Positions 16,986-20,000 of a DNA stretch of 20,000 nt are shown here, one piece after another. Made by a program: the position numbers and the translations under genes. Position 1 is the stretch's first letter; every line of letters begins with the position of its first letter. The notes beneath the pieces were generated by a model. The model was not told the origin of the DNA. It saw only the letters and a program-made list of their open reading frames with translations, and searched no databases. Source of the stretch: Symbiodinium natans (Eukaryota > Sar > Dinophyceae > Suessiales > Symbiodiniaceae); NCBI GenBank assembly GCA_905221605.1, contig CAJNDS010000373.1:75001-95000 (forward strand). Reading direction: 5' to 3'.

Positions 16986-17119
16986 CTACAAACAAAATTC
17001 GGCTCATTCTTGACGGGAGCCGGTTGCCAAGATTGAGGATTCTCCAATTTGTCTACACTACATCATGCTCATTTTGAGAATGCTGAAGAGGCTGAAGAGG
17101 CCGCCTCTCTCTGGCCAAC

Positions 17120-17194
17120 CCTGAGCCAACCGGACGCCTCAGAACCGCGCGTTCCAAGGCGGATGCCCTTGTAGCGCTCCTCCCAACAAGTGGC
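17120..17194 (-). CDS. Exon of the 17-18 kb gene model
   Basis: It lies between the acceptor CCCGTTCACCAG (AG at 17195-17196) and the donor CTCAGG|GTTGGC (GT at 17119-17118), in phase 0 at both ends. It encodes ATCWEERYKGIRLGTRGSEA and SGWLR. The preceding intron (17195-17241) is only 47 nt long. If the donor is skipped the frame stays open to TGA at 17069-17071. Confidence 0.55.
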
Positions 17195-17241
17195 CTGGTG
17201 AACGGGAAGCTAGTGCGTGCACGAAACAGGAATCCTTAGAC

Positions 17242-17331
17242 CCTCAGATTTCGCACAAGCTCCATGGTAAGGAGCAGCACCGAACGGAAGGATACGCAAG
17301 CCACATCCCACATGTCAAGAAGTTTGGCACC
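17242..17331 (-). CDS. Exon of the 17-18 kb gene model, hydrophobic centre
   Basis: The acceptor TTTAACGTTTTCTCACAG (AG at 17332-17333) is among the best in the window. Thirty codons in phase 0 follow, GAKLLDMWDVACVSFRSVLL then LTMELVRNLR, ending at AGG|GTCTAAGG. The frame meets a stop right after the donor, as expected for an intron. The hydrophobic segment is too short and too charged at its edges to call a membrane helix. Confidence 0.6.
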
Positions 17332-17467
17332 CTGTGAGAAAACGTTAAAGGAAAGCGCCTGCCATTGGCTCTCAATTCAACTAAGCACTGCGGGCCTTGC
17401 CTTCAGCTTCTGCCCGTGCTTGAACTGTTCAGGAAGCTGCCTGAGGCACAAAACCATCTCATAAGGC

Positions 17468-17660
17468 CTTGGGCTTAGGAATCCCATATACACGAGCATG
17501 TGCCATGTACACGCTATAGATGTCGGTGCGATGGCCAAGCTCAAAAACCGAAAGAGTGTTGATGTCTGTGGCCTTGCTCTGGCCTGGTGGTATGCTTGAA
17601 TCGCTAGTCAACTCGCCATAGGTGATAGGACATGTGTGGGGACGCCTCTTGTGCATCCAG
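17468..17660 (-). CDS. Exon of the 17-18 kb gene model
   Basis: The exon starts after GAAAAGCCACAG (AG at 17661-17662). Its first base completes a codon begun in the previous exon, and 64 codons follow: WMHKRRPHTCPITYGELTSD, SSIPPGQSKATDINTLSVFE, LGHRTDIYSVYMAHARVYGI and PKPK. It is proposed to end at CCCAAG|GCCTTA (GC donor at 17467-17466) in phase 0, two codons before an in-frame TGA. The end could instead be the true C-terminus at that stop. The plus strand is open across the upper part (17636-17860), but its peptide has no matching splice sites. Confidence 0.6.
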
Positions 17661-17819
17661 CTGTGGCTTTTCAGCTCCCGGAGCGATGGGCGTGTGCAGG
17701 AGCTCACGCCCCAGCCTCCTGCGGCACAGAATTGCTACATATTGCTATCTACAACCGGAAGGGCAAGAATGGTCCTATCGAGTTCCAGATGCTTATGCGA
17801 TCAAGTGCTCTGCTTGAAC

Positions 17820-17972
17820 CTGAGAACCAGTTCGACGCCGCACGCTTTCTGTGCTCCTAGCAGCAGCATGTAGTCGCATTGAGCATGCAATGTCCAGTAC
17901 CTCAGGTGCTGGCCATTTCCCGCCCAAAATCTAATCCTTCTCTCATAGTGCTTCCACTGGTTGCGAGATCTG
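17820..17972 (-). CDS. Exon of the 17-18 kb gene model, aromatic-rich
   Basis: The frame begins after TCTCTCCAAAACAG (AG at 17974-17973) and reads RSRNQWKHYERRIRFWAGNG, QHLRYWTLHAQCDYMLLLGA and QKACGVELVL up to the donor CTCAG|GTTCAA (GT at 17819-17818). The two leftover bases AG join with C of the next exon to give Ser, so the frame is preserved. An alternative acceptor at 17909-17910 would shorten the exon to start at HLRYW. Upstream, three minus frames are open to 18136, one of which (SLRRFALTAESPQPFLQLGQ) may be a further exon. Confidence 0.55.
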
Positions 17973-18185
17973 CTGTTTTGGAGAGAGATTCGAGAGACCT
18001 TGTGCGAAGTTGCTGTAAAACTTGGCCAAGTTGCAGAAAAGGCTGTGGGCTCTCGGCTGTGAGGGCAAAGCGTCGGAGAGACTTCGTCCAGCAAGCCTGT
18101 GAACTGAACTGCCAAAACAAGCAATAAAACAAGCAATCAAACTGCAAAAAGTGGAGTCTCGGAGTGCGGCTTGAAAGAGAACCAG

Positions 18186-18201
18186 CCCCCCCCCCCCCCC
18201 C
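18186..18201 (+). repeat. Poly-C tract
   Basis: Sixteen consecutive C on the plus strand, followed by CTTTAAAAG or its equivalent. No gene is attached. Confidence 0.9.
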
Positions 18202-18315
18202 TTTAAAAGAAAACCAGAGCGGCCTCGGGGCTGCTCACGAGGCAAACGGGAGATCTGGGCACGGCCTGCGCCCGGCCAAGCATGCGGATACGTGCAATAC
18301 TCAGTTTCTCCGTCT

Positions 18316-18552
18316 TTACACAATTTTCACCAAAGGCTTGAACGGCACATAACGGTGCGGACACACACGCACACATCCACGCTCATGACTAGGGCACTTC
18401 GGGCACTCTCTTGCCGTTTCCCATGCATCAACACTCGGGGGGTTCTTATTGAAGCGCTCCCGCGGCGGGCCCGGGTTCCACGTCGAGTCGGTCGGCGCCG
18501 GCAGTCTGTGGATCCCGGGCTTGTCGTTTGCAGACATGCGAAAGTGTTGCAT
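18316..18552 (-). CDS. Candidate exon with clustered Cys near its end
   Basis: One minus frame is open from 18552 to 18316. It reads NDKPGIHRLPAPTDSTWNPG, PPRERFNKNPPSVDAWETAR, then ECPKCPSHERGCVRVCPHR and FKPLVKIV. The spacing CPKC-x6-C-x3-C suggests a small metal-binding knuckle. Two other minus frames are open over the upper half (18327-18782 and 18446-18649), so the true exon may combine parts of them. The region is GC-rich, which lengthens chance frames. Confidence 0.4.
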   Translation of the reverse strand: MQHFRMSANDKPGIHRLPAPTDSTWNPGPPRERFNKNPPSVDAWETARECPKCPSHERGCVRVCPHRYVPFKPLVKIV

Positions 18553-18800
18553 CGCACGAGGTGTTCTGTTTTCCTATGTCCAAGTGCAATCGTGCTCTCG
18601 CCTTGGTCCCGCATTCGGAGCTGGAATCGCGCTCCCTCAACAGTCCCAAGCACGTTTTGGCGCTTTAACCGCAGGGTGTCGCGAAAATGAGCTTTTCGGC
18701 CGGGGCTCTGGGATGGCACCTCTCCAGCACTCCTGATCTCTCCCAAAACCATTTCTGGCTGTGAAGTCTTCGCCCAGCACATCTGGAGCCGGGGGTCTTC

Positions 18801-19033
18801 TCAAACTATGTCCACAAAAGTCCTTGCCAGAAGCATGCTGTCTACCACAAATGCCACAGAAACGCGCTGATCAAAAGCAGTCCCGAAATCTAAACCACCG
18901 TGAAAGAGTGCAGGATCCTGAAAGAAGCGCTCAAAAGATCTCAAAAGCTCGGCACTTCGGCGACCTTGAGGATGCCCTCCACCCCGGGCTCTCGAAGCAG
19001 ATTGGTGCAGCTGGAGTACAACCTGCTCCGCGT
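18801..19033 (-). CDS. Candidate exon
   Basis: The acceptor TTGTTTTCTCGTTGCCCTAG (AG at 19034-19035) is strongly pyrimidine-rich. The exon continues a split codon and reads AEQVVLQLHQSASRARGGGH, then SAELLRSFERFFQDPALFHG, GLDFGTAFDQRVSVAFVVDS and MLLARTFVDIV before TGA at 18801-18803. A GA donor, GGCAAG|GACTTT, is possible before the stop. The plus strand is open over 18761-19267, with a Lys/Gln/Arg-rich 168-residue peptide, the strongest plus-strand rival in the window. Confidence 0.5.
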
Positions 19034-19228
19034 CTAGGGCAACGAGAAAACAATTCGAACAAAAGAGCACTGTCCTTCTCCAATGGTTCGTTAAAGAAAG
19101 CAAAGAGACCGGGGACCATGCCATCTGAGACAAGACAGAGGTTCAAAAAACACCTCGACGCGGATGTGACATGGCAATGCGTGGCAACAGTACTCGCATA
19201 TGTCCTCACAAGGAGCAAAGCCCTCCCC

Positions 19229-19262
19229 CACCCGCCCCCCCCGCCCCCCAACCAACCCCCCC
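19229..19262 (+). repeat. C-rich tract
   Basis: CCCCCACCCGCCCCCCCCGC followed by CCCCAACCAACCCCCC. In a minus-strand transcript it lies in the proposed intron between 19335 and the exons below 19210. Confidence 0.85.
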
Positions 19263-19290
19263 GTTAGAGGGGCATGCGTCCTCATTTCTG

Positions 19291-19328
19291 GTGTACACTG
19301 AGTGTACAATGTGTACAATGTGTACACT
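19291..19328. repeat. 9-bp tandem repeat within a GTGTACAC palindrome pair
   Basis: The unit TGTACAATG occurs twice in tandem, flanked on each side by TGTACACT-type units. GTGTACAC is its own reverse complement and stands at both ends (19291-19298 and 19320-19327). The structure is compact and symmetric. Confidence 0.8.
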
Positions 19329-19334
19329 TCTAAA

Positions 19335-19616
19335 ACTGCGCACTGAGGAGTAAAGGTCTCAAGTTTAGAACGACCGACCCTCTGACAGAGGAGCGCGGCG
19401 AACTCCGGTGACCTCAAAACTTCTGAAAGCTTGGGGGTTTCTTGCCAGTGTGCTTTGCTCTCCATGTTCAGAGGACCTTCGGAGGCTGGCATGGGGCATC
19501 GAGGTCGGCATGTAAGGTCGAGGAAATTCTGCGATAACTTGTGCATATCCCAGGCAATGCAGCTTCGCACCTCACCCAGGGGTGCAGACTTTTTTTGACA
19601 CCCACCTAGCCGAGCC
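19335..19616 (-). CDS. Candidate exon joined in phase to 19798-19884
   Basis: After the acceptor AATCTGCACCCAG (AG at 19617-19618), the first base completes the Arg codon begun at the end of the upstream exon. The peptide reads ARLGGCQKKSAPLGEVRSCI, AWDMHKLSQNFLDLTCRPRC, PMPASEGPLNMESKAHWQET, PKLSEVLRSPEFAALLCQRV and GRSKLETFTPQCAVL. The open frame is long (19091-19720), and below 19335 it enters the TGTACA repeat and C-rich tract. The end given is a guess. GAG|GTCACC near 19405 is an alternative donor. Confidence 0.55.
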
Positions 19617-19797
19617 CTGGGTGCAGATTGGGGGTGCAGGGTGCACAGTCCAAGAAGGACCAAAGCAAGGACACATGTTTGGAGAACACAACGAGTGCCG
19701 AAGACCGTTCCTAGGAACATTGCTCCCAGAGTATTCCAAACTCTTCAAACTTAAAAACTAGACTGCCATCGCGGAAATGGAAGTGAGCCGATTCCAC

Positions 19798-19884
19798 CTG
19801 CAGGTGTTGGCTGCATGTTGCGAACCGTGCCAGAAGAATTGGCAGTCGTCGTTGTTCTTGCACTTGATCTTAGTTGTGGCAGGA
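19798..19884 (-). CDS. Exon with a Cys/Asp-rich segment
   Basis: Bounded by the acceptor CATTGCCGGGCAG (AG at 19885-19886) and the donor CTGCAG|GTGGAA (GT at 19797-19796). It encodes PATTKIKCKNNDDCQFFWHG then SQHAANTC, leaving AG to be completed by the exon at 19616. The intron between them would be 179 nt. The three Cys with flanking His (C-x5-C-x3-W-H, then C) could be a small metal-binding or disulphide-stabilised motif. Its TKIxCK start resembles the exon at 1379-1555, but over too few residues to claim homology. Confidence 0.55.
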
Positions 19885-20000
19885 CTGCCCGGCAATGAAA
19901 TTCGATGAAGTGGGTTGAGAGCAAGGGCGTACCTAATCATCCATCCACCTGCTGCTACAAATCCCTAATTTTAGTGACTACTTGGCTGGAACCGCAAGAG

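Noticed and set aside
18761-19267. 168-codon plus-strand frame, rich in Lys, Gln and Arg and ending in a Pro run.
   Set aside because: It is antisense to better-bounded minus-strand exons with a strong acceptor at 19034-19035, and its end is formed by the C-rich tract. It remains the best plus-strand rival.

Overview
The window looks like nuclear DNA of a microbial eukaryote, most likely a dinoflagellate (Symbiodiniaceae-like), although the species cannot be fixed from sequence alone. No bacterial-style operon, ribosomal RNA, tRNA, CRISPR array or complete uninterrupted gene could be recognised. What is visible is a GC-neutral background with many microsatellites, homopolymer tracts and degenerate TTTAGGG (plant/alga-type telomere) units. 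Scattered through it are short protein-like open stretches, typically 20-85 codons, bounded by splice-like AG acceptors. Nearly all the convincing stretches read from the minus strand, so the window is best described as one or more intron-rich genes transcribed right to left, with one-directional gene order as is usual in dinoflagellates. None of the products could be assigned to a known family with confidence.

Right part (about 14.3-20 kb): the best supported exons. The exons at 19798-19884 and 19335-19616 join in phase. The chain 17820-17972, 17468-17660, 17242-17331, 17120-17194 and 16985 downward also keeps one reading frame across four predicted introns, one of them with a GC donor and one only 47 nt long. 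Further exon candidates lie at 18801-19033, 18316-18552, 15509-15674, 15034-15325 and 14331-14517. A GTC/GTG microsatellite sits at 16066-16220.

Middle part (about 6.3-12.9 kb): another series of minus-strand exons, including two hydrophobic ones (10773-10973 and 8243-8375), a Cys-rich exon (6550-6804) joined through a 50-nt GC-AG intron to 6404-6499, a Ser/Glu/Asp-rich terminal exon (9359-9514) and a short CPGC exon with a consensus GTAAGG donor (12447-12525). The stretch 12.9-14.3 kb holds mostly repeats, including a duplicated GC-rich hairpin with a pyrimidine microsatellite flank.

Left part (1-6.3 kb): a 670-bp compound triplet microsatellite (about 513-1180), a 130-bp cytosine-rich tract (5108-5240), a 300-bp degenerate TCGTG-type repeat (5640-5960) and a few good exons. 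Among these are a terminal exon encoding an acidic segment followed by a lysine-rich tail built from a (CTT)n microsatellite (4518-4709), and two exons that appear to carry copies of the same unrecognised domain (3251-3386 and 2905-3158).

All exon limits were set by eye from reading frames and splice-like sites. They are hypotheses to be tested with RNA evidence. Which exons belong to the same gene is mostly unknown.
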